Of a stretch of DNA of 64,000 nt, positions 32,948-41,798 are shown in pieces. The notes under the pieces were generated by a model, which worked only from the letters and a program-made list of their open reading frames with translations, was not told the origin of the DNA and searched no databases. The stretch is from Aeromicrobium erythreum. GTDB lineage: Bacteria; Actinomycetota; Actinomycetes; Propionibacteriales; Nocardioidaceae. The number at the start of each line of letters is the position of its first letter. The first letter of the stretch is position 1. A program made the translations under genes and the position numbers. The stretch is taken from assembly GCF_001509405.1 (NCBI RefSeq), contig NZ_CP011502.1, positions 1,984,001 to 2,048,000 on the forward strand, read 5' to 3'.

Positions 32948-33649
32948 ATGTCTGTATCGGAGCCGGAGGCCGACTCGCCAGCACCCCCCGCGGTGCGTCC
33001 GCGGACGGCCGAGCGGCGGGCCGAGCGCTCGCGCGAGATCGTCGCCGCCACCCGCGCCCTGTTCGACGAGCGGGGCGTGCGCGAGGCGCAGATCGAGGAC
33101 ATCGCGCGGGCCGTCGGCATCAACCGGGCCATCATCTACCGGCACTTCTCCAGCAAGGAGGAGCTGTTCGCCGTCACGCTGCTCGGCTACCTCACCGAGC
33201 TCGACGCCGCACTCGCCCCCGGTGACGACCCCGACCTCGGCGCGGCCGAGCGGCTCGAGCTGCTCGTGCGGGCCTTCTTCGGCTACGGCCTCGAGCACCC
33301 GGCCTTCGTGGACTGCGCGCAGACGCTGCTGCGTCGCCGCGGCACCGAGCTGATGGAGGAGGTCAGCGAGGACGTCATGATCCGCCTCGGCACGGGCATG
33401 AGCGCCTGCCTCGGCCACGTCGTCGGCGTGCTGGAGGACGGCACCCGGACCGGCGACTTCGCCGTGGCCGACCCGCACCTGCTCGCCAACGTGCTCTACA
33501 CGCAGGGCCTCGGCGCGCTGAACCTCGCCCACCTGCAGCTGTCGGTCCGCCGGCACATCTCGGGCCTGCCCGTGGTCGACCCGGTCGGCACCGACGACCT
33601 CCTGGCCCACCTGCTGCGTGGCGCGCTGGCCATGGCGCGCGGCGCCTGA
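32948..33649 (+). CDS. TetR/AcrR-family transcriptional regulator
   Basis: The 233-residue regulator has an N-terminal TetR helix-turn-helix ([17 protein letters not shown], then [26 protein letters not shown], about 27-74) and a C-terminal ligand domain of unknown specificity. An N-terminal tail of about 25 residues rich in Pro, Ala and Glu precedes it. It diverges from uvrB and converges on the thiolase gene. It might control the neighbouring acyl-CoA genes, but no shared operator was found. Confidence 0.92.
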   Translation: MSVSEPEADSPAPPAVRPRTAERRAERSREIVAATRALFDERGVREAQIEDIARAVGINRAIIYRHFSSKEELFAVTLLGYLTELDAALAPGDDPDLGAAERLELLVRAFFGYGLEHPAFVDCAQTLLRRRGTELMEEVSEDVMIRLGTGMSACLGHVVGVLEDGTRTGDFAVADPHLLANVLYTQGLGALNLAHLQLSVRRHISGLPVVDPVGTDDLLAHLLRGALAMARGA

Positions 33650-33664
33650 CTCACCCTCGGCACG

Positions 33665-33701
33665 CGAAGGACCCCCACGGCGCTGCCGTGGGGGTCCTTC
33701 G
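33665..33701. terminator. Bidirectional terminator between the TetR and thiolase genes
   Basis: A perfect 17-bp stem (33665-33681 with 33685-33701) closes a GCT loop between convergent genes. Confidence 0.85.
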
Positions 33702-33735
33702 TTCGTGCGGGTCGTCGACGTCGGGACGTCGAGGG

Positions 33736-35139
33736 TCAGGCGCCCTCGAGGATCGCGACGACGCCCTGGCCGCCGGCGGCGCAGATCGAGATGAGGCCGC
33801 GGCTGCCCGCGCCCTTCTCGTGGAGCAGCTTCGCGAGGTTGGCCACGATGCGGGCTCCGGTGGCGGCGAACGGGTGGGCCGCGGCGAGCGAGGAGCCCTT
33901 GACGTTGAGCTTGCTGCGGTCGATCGAGCCGAGCGGCACGTCGAGGCCGAGCTTCTGCTGGCAGAAGTCCGCGTCCTCCCAGGCGGCCAGCGTCGACAGC
34001 ACCTGGCCGGCGAACGCCTCGTGGATCTCGTAGTAGTCGAAGTCCTGCAGCGTCAGGCCGTTGCGGGCGAGCATGCGCGGGACGGCGTAGGCCGGAGCCA
34101 TGAGCAGGCCCTCGGCGCCGCTGACGTAGTCGACGGCGGCCGTCTCGTAGTCGACGAAGTAGGCGCGCTTGGTCCAGCCGCGACGCTCCGCCTCCTCCTC
34201 CGAGGCGAGCAGCGCCACCGAGGCGCCGTCGGACAGCGGCGTGGAGTTGCCGGCCGTCATGGTCGCCTCGTCGCCGAGCTGCTTGCCGAAGACCGGCCGG
34301 AGCTTCGCCAGCTTCTCGACCGTGGAGTCGGGGCGCAGGTGGTTGTCCTTCGTGACGCCGTGGAACGGGGTGACGAGGTCGTCCTGCCAGCCCTCGTCCC
34401 AGGACTTCGCGAGGTTCTGGTGCGACCGCGCGGCGAGCTCGTCCTGCGCCTCGCGCGTGATGCCCCAGGCGTGCGTGGTGAGGGCCTGGTGGTCACCCAT
34501 CGACAGGCCGGTGCGCGGCTCGGCGTTGCGGGGCTGGTCGGGCGCGAGGTAGGCCGGACGGACCTTGGCCAGGGCGGCGAGCCGGCCCTTGGTGTCCTTG
34601 GCGTTGTTGGCCTCGATGAGGATCTTGCGGAGCTTGTCGCCGATGGCCAGCGGGGCGTCCGACGTGGTGTCGGTGCCGCCGGCGATGCCGGACTCGATCT
34701 TGCCGAGCTGGATCTTGGCCGCGACCTGGAACGCGGCCTGCAGACCGGTGCCGCAGGCCTGCTGGATGTCCTCGGCGGGCGTCTCGGGCGACAGCGCGGA
34801 GCCGAGCACGACCTCGCGGGCGAGGTTGAAGTCGCGGCTGTGCTTCAGGACGGCGCCGGCGACGAACTCGCCGATGCGCTCGCCCTCGAGGCCGTAGCGG
34901 GCGACGAGGCCGTCGAGCGCCGCGGTGAGCATCTCCTGGTTGGAGACGTTCTGGTAGACGGTGTTCGACCGGGCGAACGGGATCCGGTTGCCGCCGACGA
35001 CGACGACCTTGCGGATGCTCTGGCCGGACGAGGCCTCGGCCGCTGCGCCGCTCGTCGCGGCGGGGGACGTCGAGGCCGGCGTCTTCTTGGCCGGGGCCTT
35101 CTTGGCGGCCGTCTTCTTCGCGGGGGTGTTCTCCGCCAT
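33736..35139 (-). CDS. Acetyl-CoA acetyltransferase (thiolase, FadA2-like) with basic N-terminal tail
   Basis: The 467-residue thiolase either cleaves 3-ketoacyl-CoA or condenses acyl-CoA units. It has the nucleophile C129 in [10 protein letters not shown], the histidine in [10 protein letters not shown], and the C-terminal catalytic CAAGGQG. Residues 1-40 are an added low-complexity tail with [16 protein letters not shown], like histone H1 or mycobacterial HU tails. AAGGAG sits 9 bases before the ATG at 35139, so the tail is very likely translated. It diverges from the FabG4-like gene, matching fadA2-fabG4-htdX in M. tuberculosis. Confidence 0.93.
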   Translation of the reverse strand: MAENTPAKKTAAKKAPAKKTPASTSPAATSGAAAEASSGQSIRKVVVVGGNRIPFARSNTVYQNVSNQEMLTAALDGLVARYGLEGERIGEFVAGAVLKHSRDFNLAREVVLGSALSPETPAEDIQQACGTGLQAAFQVAAKIQLGKIESGIAGGTDTTSDAPLAIGDKLRKILIEANNAKDTKGRLAALAKVRPAYLAPDQPRNAEPRTGLSMGDHQALTTHAWGITREAQDELAARSHQNLAKSWDEGWQDDLVTPFHGVTKDNHLRPDSTVEKLAKLRPVFGKQLGDEATMTAGNSTPLSDGASVALLASEEEAERRGWTKRAYFVDYETAAVDYVSGAEGLLMAPAYAVPRMLARNGLTLQDFDYYEIHEAFAGQVLSTLAAWEDADFCQQKLGLDVPLGSIDRSKLNVKGSSLAAAHPFAATGARIVANLAKLLHEKGAGSRGLISICAAGGQGVVAILEGA

Positions 35140-35303
35140 GGCGCGGTGCTCCTTGCGCTTCGGGGTGGACGGGGTGGTCGGGTGGTGCCGAGCCACCGGG
35201 GTGGGTGCGACGATGGTGCCACGCGACGCGGTCCTCGGTCGCCTGCACGCCCGTGTGCGCCTCGCCACCCTCGGTGGACGTTGGTGTCACTCCAAGTTAC
35301 AGT

Positions 35304-35332
35304 TTGGCTGCGAATCCAGATACCAATGGTAT
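35304..35332 (+). promoter_or_regulatory. Candidate promoter and palindrome before the FabG4-like gene
   Basis: TTGGCT (35304-35309) and TGGTAT (35327-35332) are 17 bases apart. The -10 lies in a 13-base palindrome, ATACCAATGGTAT (35320-35332), which could bind a repressor. The 217-base divergent region holds no gene. Confidence 0.35.
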
Positions 35333-35356
35333 GCGAGAGATAGGACACACCCGGCG

Positions 35357-36703
35357 ATGAGCGATCGTTACCAGGACCTGGCCCACAACCCGATCGGCAA
35401 GTTCCTCGTCAAGAACCTCGGACTGCCCAACCCTCCGTACCTGGAGCGCTACGAGGGCGGCCCGCTCGTCCAGGGCTCCGTGCTGACGGGCAGCGCCACG
35501 CAGGGCGACGTCGCGAAGGCCGTCACGGCCGCGCTGAAGGCGCTCAAGGTCGAGGCGACCGGCGTGCCCGCCCAGGGCAAGCGCTACAAGGGCCTCGTGT
35601 TCGACGCGACCGGCATCGCGGACGCGGCCGGCCTCGTCGCGCTGCAGCAGTTCTTCACGCCCGTGCTGCGCCAGCTCCAGGGCAGCGGCCGCGTCGTCGT
35701 GGTCGGGACCGTCCCCGAGGAGGCCGGCAGCGAGGGCGCCCGCGTCGCGCAGCGTGCCCTCGAGGGCTTCACCCGCTCCCTCGCCAAGGAGGTCGGTGGC
35801 GGCAGCACGGCGAACCTCGTCTACCTCGCCCCCGGCGCCGAGACGTCCCTCGCGTCGACGCTCGGCTTCTTCCTCTCCCCCAAGTCGGCCTACGTGTCCG
35901 GCCAGGTCGTGCGGATCGGCACCACGGGCATCACGTCGGTCACGGACCCGGTCGACCTCGAGAAGCCGCTGGCCGGCAAGGTCGCCCTCGTCACCGGCGC
36001 GTCGCGCGGTCTCGGCGAGGCCGACATGCGCACCCTCGCCCGTGACGGCGCCACCGTCATCGGCCTCGACGTCCCGCCCCTCGAGGCCGACCTCAAGGCA
36101 CTCGCCGACGAGCTCGGCGGCGGCTACATCGTCGGCGACATCACCGCCGAGGACGCCCCCGCCACGATCGCGGCGTACGTCAAGGAGAACTACGGCGCCG
36201 TCGACGTGGTGGTGCACAACGCGGGCATCACGCGCGACAAGCGCCTGCGGAACATGAAGCCCGAGAACTGGCAGCTCGTCGTCGACATCTCCGTCGGCGC
36301 CCCGCAGCGGATCACCGACGAGCTCCTGGCCCAGGGCCTCATCAACGAGGGCGGCACCGTCATCGGCATCGCGTCCATCGCCGGCATCGCGGGCAACAAC
36401 GGCCAGACCAACTACGCCTCCGCGAAGGCGGGCGTCATCGGCTGGATCCAGGCGCTCGCCGAGCGCGTGGCCGGCGACGGCATCACGGCCAACGTCGTGG
36501 CCCCGGGCTTCATGGAGACCGAGATGGTCAAGACCATCCCGCTCGGCATCCGCGAGGCCGGCCGTCGCATGAACTCGATGTCGCAGGGCGGCCAGCCCGT
36601 CGACGTCGCCGAGGCCATCGCCTGGTTCGCCAACCCCGGTTCCGGCGCGGTGAGCGGCAACGTGCTCGGCGTCAACGGCCAGATGCTGCTGGGGGCGTCG
36701 TGA
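35357..36703 (+). CDS. 3-oxoacyl-ACP/CoA reductase, high-molecular-weight FabG4 type
   Basis: This 448-residue reductase has two domains. The N-terminal half (to about 205) is a degenerate flavodoxin-like domain without catalytic residues. The C-terminal half is a full short-chain dehydrogenase with the NAD(P) loop TGASRGLGEA, the HNAGITRDK motif, catalytic serine in IASIAG and the YASAK pair. Length and layout match mycobacterial FabG4, which reduces 3-oxoacyl-CoA with NADH. The ATG at 35357 is the natural N-terminus (MSDRYQDLAHNPIGKF). Its stop overlaps the dehydratase start by 4 bases. Confidence 0.93.
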   Translation: MSDRYQDLAHNPIGKFLVKNLGLPNPPYLERYEGGPLVQGSVLTGSATQGDVAKAVTAALKALKVEATGVPAQGKRYKGLVFDATGIADAAGLVALQQFFTPVLRQLQGSGRVVVVGTVPEEAGSEGARVAQRALEGFTRSLAKEVGGGSTANLVYLAPGAETSLASTLGFFLSPKSAYVSGQVVRIGTTGITSVTDPVDLEKPLAGKVALVTGASRGLGEADMRTLARDGATVIGLDVPPLEADLKALADELGGGYIVGDITAEDAPATIAAYVKENYGAVDVVVHNAGITRDKRLRNMKPENWQLVVDISVGAPQRITDELLAQGLINEGGTVIGIASIAGIAGNNGQTNYASAKAGVIGWIQALAERVAGDGITANVVAPGFMETEMVKTIPLGIREAGRRMNSMSQGGQPVDVAEAIAWFANPGSGAVSGNVLGVNGQMLLGAS

Positions 36704-37575
36704 CCACGAGGCAGTTCGAGGCGGCTCCGGCCACGCTGCCGCTCATGCTCAAGGCGGCCCTGCCGGCCCTGCCGGTCGTCGGATCGCTGCCCGGCGTCAA
36801 GCACGCGTCGGGCACCGTGCCCGACCTCGTGCTCGAGCGGCGCGGCGTCGGTACCGACCCGGCCCACCTGGAGCGCTACCTCGAGGTCTGCGCGTTCCCG
36901 CGCGCCGAGCACCTGCCGGTCACGTACCCGCACATGGCGGCCTTCGGGCTGCACATGGCGCTCATGACCGACACGTCGTTCCCGTTCGCGCCCATGGGCC
37001 TGGTGCACCTGCGCAACCGCATCACCCAGCACCGCCCGATCGGCCTCGACGAGACGTTCGACGTGTCCGTGCACGCCGCCGACCTGCGCCCGCACCCGAA
37101 GGGCCGCCTCGTCGACGTGCTCACCACCGTCACGGTCGGCGACGAGGTCGTCTGGGACGAGACCATGACGCTGTTCTCGCGGGGGCGCGGCGGCGACGCC
37201 GAGACCTCGACGCCGGTGCTCGACGGCGTCGAGGCGCCGCGAGGCGTCGTGCACTGGCGGCTCGCGGGCAACCTCGGACGCCGCTACGGCGCCGTCTCGG
37301 GCGACCGCAACCCCATCCACCTCTACCCCGTCACCGCGAAGGCGTTCGGCTTCCCGACCAACATCGCGCACGGGATGTGGACCAAGGCGCGCAGCCTGGC
37401 GGCCCTGCAGAACCGGCTGCCCGACGCGTTCACCGTCGACGTCGAGTTCAAGAAGCCGGTGCTGCTGCCGACGACCGTCGTCTTCGGGTCCGACGCGTCC
37501 GACGACGGCATCGTCTTCGGCGTCCGCGCGCAGAAGAAGGACGTGACGCACCTCGTCGGTCGGGTCAGCCACTGA
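36700..37575 (+). CDS. MaoC-family (R)-3-hydroxyacyl dehydratase, HtdX-like
   Basis: The 291-residue protein is a double hotdog hydratase/dehydratase. The catalytic pair appears in AVSGDRNPIHLYP (aspartate and histidine of hydratase motif 2), followed by NIAHGMWTKA. It would act on the 3-hydroxyacyl product of the upstream reductase, giving an enoyl-thioester. The GTG start overlaps the FabG4-like stop (GTGA), so reduction and dehydration are coupled genetically. The M. tuberculosis counterpart in this order is HtdX. Confidence 0.92.
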   Translation: MTTRQFEAAPATLPLMLKAALPALPVVGSLPGVKHASGTVPDLVLERRGVGTDPAHLERYLEVCAFPRAEHLPVTYPHMAAFGLHMALMTDTSFPFAPMGLVHLRNRITQHRPIGLDETFDVSVHAADLRPHPKGRLVDVLTTVTVGDEVVWDETMTLFSRGRGGDAETSTPVLDGVEAPRGVVHWRLAGNLGRRYGAVSGDRNPIHLYPVTAKAFGFPTNIAHGMWTKARSLAALQNRLPDAFTVDVEFKKPVLLPTTVVFGSDASDDGIVFGVRAQKKDVTHLVGRVSH

Positions 37576-37613
37576 CGTCGTCACGGGCGTGACGTGATGC
37601 AGGTCTCGTCGTT

Positions 37614-37639
37614 GGTCCTCCCGGACCACCAGGAGGACC
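37614..37639 (+). promoter_or_regulatory. Hairpin that covers the ribosome site of the CocE-type gene
   Basis: GGTCCTCC (37614-37621) pairs with GGAGGACC (37632-37639), which is the Shine-Dalgarno sequence immediately before the ATG at 37641. A competing stem, GGTCC (37614-37618) with GGACC (37623-37627), would leave that site free. This suggests a switch, but no ligand or temperature effect is known. Confidence 0.45.
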
Positions 37640-37640
37640 G

Positions 37641-39533
37641 ATGACGAACCTGCTCACCCGCACCCTCGTGCTCGCCGTGTCCGCAGCGGCGACGTGCGCC
37701 GCGCTGACGGCCCCGGCGGGCGCGGCCACGGCGGTCCCGCCCGCCTCCGCGACATCCGTCACGGGCGCCGTCTCGGCGACGTCGGCGTGGAAGCCGCGGC
37801 CCGAGCAGTACCCGAGCACCGTCACCCAGCAGGACCTCGCGATCCGCACGTCCGACGGGACCGTGCTGCGCGGCAACCTCATGCGCCCCGTCGACGCCTC
37901 CGGACGGACGGTCACCCGACGGCTGCCGGTCGTCGTCACCATCACGGCCTACAACAAGAACGTCCAGTCCCAGGCCGGCGGCCTCCTCGGGACCGACCCG
38001 AGCTACCTGGTCAAGCGCGGCTACCTGCACCTCACGGTCGACGCCCGCGGCACCGGCAGCTCCGGCGGCACCTGGTGCGCGTTCTGCTCGCGCGAGGACC
38101 GCGACTTCGGGGAGGTCATGACCTGGGCCGCCGAGCAGCCGTGGAGCGACGGACGCACGGCCATGAACGGCCCCTCCTACATGGGCATCGCCCAGCTCTT
38201 CGCCGCCGCCGACCGGCCGAAGGGCCTGAAGGCCATCTTCCCCCAGGTGCCCGGCGCCGACGTGTACCGCGACGTGGTCGCCTCGGGCGGAGCGCTCGAC
38301 GTCGGGTTCATCCCGCTCTGGCTCGGCCTGGTGAGCGGCACGTCGATCATCCCGCCGGCCCTCACCGCGACGGACCCCGGCACGGGCCTGGGCACCCTCG
38401 TGACCCACCTGCTCGGCAACGGCCTGTTCAGCAGCCAGCTCCTGCTCGCCGCCTTCACCGGCGGCGAACCCGCCTACGACGGTGCCTTCTACACGCAGCG
38501 CTCGCCGCTGCAGGTCGCGTCACGGATCACCGTGCCCACGTTCTTCATCGCCGGGCAGTACGACCTCTTCCAGCGCGGCACCCCGCTCCTGTACGAGAAC
38601 CTGCAGCGTCGGGGCGTCCCGACCCGCATGATCGTCGGCCCCTGGGACCACCTGCAGGGCTCGTCGGGCGCCGAGGTCGGCGACGCCGGCTACGGCAGCA
38701 TCGAGCAGCTGCAGCTGCGCTGGTTCGACCACTACGTCAAGGGCCTCCCCGGCCAGCGGCTCGACGAGATCGCCGGTCTCAGCAGCTACGAGCAGGGCAG
38801 CGGTCGCTGGGTCCGCGGGACGTCGTGGATGCCGTCGACCCTCACCCCACGCACGTTCCGGCTCAGCGGCACCGCCACGACGGCCGGCGCGCCGGGCGGC
38901 CTCACCGCCGGGCCGCCGCGCAGCGGCAGCACGACCGTGCCGACCATCCCCGTGCAGGGTCTCTGCACGCGCTCGGCCAACCAGTGGACCGCGGGCATCC
39001 TGCGCCAGGCGCTGCCGGACCTGCCGTGCTTCACGAACAACTCCTTCAACGACACCCTCGGCCCCGTGTTCGAGACCGGGCCGCTCAAGGCCGACGTCGT
39101 GGTGCAGGGACCGCTGAACGCACGCCTCTACACCTCCTCCCCCGCCGGCGACGGCATGCTCTCGGTCACCGTCTCCGACGTCGCACCCGACGGCACGGTC
39201 TCGCGGCTCACCGGCGGCTGGCAGGTGCTCTCGCACCGCGCGCTCGACCGCTCACGCTCGCGCTACGTCGACGGGACGCTGGTGCAGCCGTACCACCCGT
39301 TCACGCGCGCGGCGCAGGCTCCGCTCGCCCCCGGCCAGGTCGCGCCGATCGACGTCGAGGTCTTCCCCACCCGCGCCCGCATCCCCCAGGGACACCGGCT
39401 GCGCGTCTCGGTGCAGGGCTTCGACGCGCCACACCTGCTGCCGACCCTCGGCTCGCTCCTGCCGTCGCTCGTGCCGATGACGGTGCTCACCGGACCCCAG
39501 CACCCGTCGTCGCTGTCGTTCGGGACGCCGTGA
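37641..39533 (+). CDS. Secreted CocE/NonD-family hydrolase (X-Pro dipeptidyl-peptidase-like)
   Basis: The 630-residue product has a cleavable signal peptide (to about AGAATA, residue 31). An alpha/beta hydrolase follows with the nucleophile in NGPSYMGIA near 179, the acid in GQYDLF near 305 and the histidine in GPWDHLQG near 336. A C-terminal jelly-roll domain completes the CocE/X-Pro peptidase architecture. Members cleave proline dipeptides, cocaine-like esters or acylated antibiotics, and the substrate here is unknown. Its strong ribosome site is inside a hairpin. It converges on tesB. Confidence 0.88.
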   Translation: MTNLLTRTLVLAVSAAATCAALTAPAGAATAVPPASATSVTGAVSATSAWKPRPEQYPSTVTQQDLAIRTSDGTVLRGNLMRPVDASGRTVTRRLPVVVTITAYNKNVQSQAGGLLGTDPSYLVKRGYLHLTVDARGTGSSGGTWCAFCSREDRDFGEVMTWAAEQPWSDGRTAMNGPSYMGIAQLFAAADRPKGLKAIFPQVPGADVYRDVVASGGALDVGFIPLWLGLVSGTSIIPPALTATDPGTGLGTLVTHLLGNGLFSSQLLLAAFTGGEPAYDGAFYTQRSPLQVASRITVPTFFIAGQYDLFQRGTPLLYENLQRRGVPTRMIVGPWDHLQGSSGAEVGDAGYGSIEQLQLRWFDHYVKGLPGQRLDEIAGLSSYEQGSGRWVRGTSWMPSTLTPRTFRLSGTATTAGAPGGLTAGPPRSGSTTVPTIPVQGLCTRSANQWTAGILRQALPDLPCFTNNSFNDTLGPVFETGPLKADVVVQGPLNARLYTSSPAGDGMLSVTVSDVAPDGTVSRLTGGWQVLSHRALDRSRSRYVDGTLVQPYHPFTRAAQAPLAPGQVAPIDVEVFPTRARIPQGHRLRVSVQGFDAPHLLPTLGSLLPSLVPMTVLTGPQHPSSLSFGTP

Positions 39534-39545
39534 CGACCGCGGGCG

Positions 39546-40418
39546 TCAGTCGCGGGGCGTGACCCGTCGGATCAGGCCCTCCTGCGCGACGGTCGCGACG
39601 AGCGTGCCGTCCTCGGCGAACACCCGGGCCGTGCTCAGTCCGCGCGCACCCGACGCCGACGGCGACGTCTGGTCGTACAGCAGCCACTCGTCGGCGCTGA
39701 TCGGACGGTGGAACCAGATCGTGTGGTCCAGCGACGCCGGCTGCACCCGCGGTGAGCTGATCAGCTCTCCGTGCGGCAGCAGCGCGACGCCCAGCAGGCT
39801 GAAGTCGCTGATGTACACGAACGCCGCCGTGTGGATGATCCGCGACGCCGGCAGCGTGCCGTCAGCCCGGAACCACAGCCGCTGCACCGCCGGCACCGTC
39901 GCCCGCGTCGGGTCGTCGGCCGGGCGGTTGTCGCCGATGTAGCGCAGGTCGAACGACGACCACTCACGCTTCCACGACTCCACCTCCTGCGGGCGGACCT
40001 GGCGGATCACGTCGAGCAGCGGCACCGACTCCTCCGGCGACGGCACCTGCGGCATGACGTCCTGGTGGTCGAACCCGTCCTCCGTGCGCTGGAACGACGC
40101 CGTCATGTAGAAGATGTTCTCGCCGTGCTGACGCGCCGCGATCCGACGCGTCGTGAACGAGCCACCGTCGCGCACGTTCTCGACGTCGTACACGATCGGG
40201 ATCGACGGGTCGCCGCCGAGCAGGAAGTACGCGTGCAACGAGTGGATGTGCCGGTCCTCCGGCACCGTCAGCTGGGCGGCCGTCACGGCCTGGGCCGCCA
40301 CCTGGCCGCCGAAGACCCGCTTCAGGCTGGACCCCTCCGGCTGACCGCCACGGAAGAGGCCCACCTCGAGCGGTTCGAGGTCCAGCAGGGTCACGAGCTC
40401 GTCGAGGGATGCAGGCAC
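39546..40418 (-). CDS. tesB: Acyl-CoA thioesterase II
   Basis: The 290-residue double hotdog enzyme releases free fatty acid from acyl-CoA. The first hotdog contains HSLHAYFLLGGDP and GGSFTTRRI, and the second SLDHTIWFHRP with the catalytic aspartate, then SPSASGARGLSTARVF. The start is a GTG preceded by TAGGAT at leaderless distance. It fits with the neighbouring acyl-CoA genes, although it is on the opposite strand. Confidence 0.94.
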   Translation of the reverse strand: MPASLDELVTLLDLEPLEVGLFRGGQPEGSSLKRVFGGQVAAQAVTAAQLTVPEDRHIHSLHAYFLLGGDPSIPIVYDVENVRDGGSFTTRRIAARQHGENIFYMTASFQRTEDGFDHQDVMPQVPSPEESVPLLDVIRQVRPQEVESWKREWSSFDLRYIGDNRPADDPTRATVPAVQRLWFRADGTLPASRIIHTAAFVYISDFSLLGVALLPHGELISSPRVQPASLDHTIWFHRPISADEWLLYDQTSPSASGARGLSTARVFAEDGTLVATVAQEGLIRRVTPRD

Positions 40419-40424
40419 GCGCAG

Positions 40425-40430
40425 ATCCTA
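40425..40430 (-). promoter_or_regulatory. Predicted -10 element of leaderless tesB
   Basis: TAGGAT on the minus strand lies 6 bases before the GTG at 40418. Confidence 0.5.
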
Positions 40431-40812
40431 CCGATCCGCGAGACCGCTCCGCGTCGGCGTGCGGGGGTGGAGAGCGGGCTCACACCGGGGTGACGAGCTC
40501 GTTGCCGCGCTGCCTGCTCGGGTCTCGTCGTGCTGCTGCGCTGCCTGCAAGGGGTTTCGTCGTGCTGCTGCGCTGCCTCGGCTGGCGCTGTGTCTGGTCT
40601 CCGAGAGCGCCTCGACCGGGCGGCTGGCGGCGGCGCTGGTCTGGGGGCGCGGGCTGCGGGGGGTGCTGGGGGGTGGACGCAGCATTCTGCGTTCGTGTGC
40701 GGAAGGTCCAAGGATTCCGCGTCGGCTACGGGATCCCGGCGCGAACGCATCATCGTTCGACATTGCTCGACACGGCGCGCGTCTAGGCGGGTTCCTTCCG
40801 CCGCACTGTCCG

Positions 40813-40868
40813 CCATCGGTGGATCCTCGACCGCAGGAGCGGTCCTGGGGGTGCAGATCCACCGATGG
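40813..40868 (-). terminator. Two-tier hairpin after the PAC2 gene
   Basis: An outer 13-bp perfect stem (40813-40825 with 40856-40868) encloses an inner GACCGC-AGGA-GCGGTC hairpin (40829-40844). It begins 14 bases beyond the PAC2 stop. Confidence 0.6.
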
Positions 40869-40882
40869 TGGGCGAGACCGCG

Positions 40883-41788
40883 TCAGTCCTGGTCGTCCTT
40901 GCGCTGACGGGCGAGGAACTGCTCGAACTGGTCGGCCAGCTCGTCGCCGCTGGGCAGGTCGCCGTCCTCGGCGAGGAGGGACTCGGCGGCGCCGCGGGTG
41001 AAGGCGTCGTACTGCTGCTCGAGGCCCGCGAGGACCTCGGCGCCGCCCTGGTCCTCGATCTGACGCTCGATGTCGGCCACCGTGGCGCCCTGCACGGCGC
41101 GCAGCGGGTCGAGGTCGAGGTCGAGGCCCGTGCGGTCGAGCACCGCCTCGAGCAGCGCGAGCGCCGCCGGCGGGTAGTCGACCTGGGTCAGGTAGTGCGG
41201 CACGTGCGCGACGTAGCCGGCGCTGTCGAGCCCGCGCTGGGTCAGCCGGTACTCCAGCAGCGACTGCGCCGACGACGGCACGCGCACCTCGGCCTGCCAC
41301 AGGTTCGTGCGGTCGACGAGCTCCGGTCGCGAGCCGTGCGCCGTGATCATCGTGGGCCGCGTGTGCGGCACGCCCATCGGCACCGCCCCCAGGCCGAGGG
41401 TCAGGCTCACGTCGAGGTCCTCCACGACCTCCTGCACGCCGTCGACGAACGACTCCCACCGGAAGTCCGGCTCCGGACCCGTCAGCACCAGGTACGGCGT
41501 GCCCGACCGGTCGTGCTCGCGGACGACGTCGAGCCGCGGCTCGTCGTAGTCGACGTAGTGGTCCTGGCGGAAGGTGATGAACGGACGCCGCGCGCGGTAG
41601 TCGTACAGCTCGTCGACGTCGAAGCTGCGCAGCACCTCGCCGCGCCCGGAGAGCAGGTGCTGCGCCGCGATGCGCGGCGCTCCGCCCGCGGTCAGGAACC
41701 CGTCGAGGGCATGGATGAGGACCGGGCCGTCGCCGGAGGGCGTCGGGTCGGTCGCGTCGTCTCGGTCACGTCGTGAGGGCCACTTCAT
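40883..41788 (-). CDS. PAC2-family protein
   Basis: The 301-residue protein belongs to the PAC2 family, related to eukaryotic proteasome assembly chaperone 2 and found widely in actinobacteria with proteasomes. Recognisable parts are VLIHALDGFLTAGGAPRIAAQHLL at the N-terminus, the central [16 protein letters not shown] and LGAVPMGVPHTRP. No catalytic motif is known. The ATG at 41788, with GAGGG before it, is preferred over a TTG two codons upstream. It follows dxs by only 10 bases, so the two are probably cotranscribed. Confidence 0.85.
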   Translation of the reverse strand: MKWPSRRDRDDATDPTPSGDGPVLIHALDGFLTAGGAPRIAAQHLLSGRGEVLRSFDVDELYDYRARRPFITFRQDHYVDYDEPRLDVVREHDRSGTPYLVLTGPEPDFRWESFVDGVQEVVEDLDVSLTLGLGAVPMGVPHTRPTMITAHGSRPELVDRTNLWQAEVRVPSSAQSLLEYRLTQRGLDSAGYVAHVPHYLTQVDYPPAALALLEAVLDRTGLDLDLDPLRAVQGATVADIERQIEDQGGAEVLAGLEQQYDAFTRGAAESLLAEDGDLPSGDELADQFEQFLARQRKDDQD

Positions 41789-41798
41789 CGTCAAGCCC

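Larger units (their letters stand above)
40419..40882. other. 464-bp non-coding stretch with direct repeat and hairpins
   Basis: No convincing protein is coded here on either strand. A 22-base sequence repeats exactly at 40525-40546 and 40557-40578. Short perfect stems follow: 40677-40692, 40699-40720 and 40786-40802, then the larger structure at 40813-40868. The tesB promoter lies at the left end and the PAC2 gene terminator at the right end. The middle could be decayed repeat DNA or an uncharacterised RNA. Confidence 0.6.
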
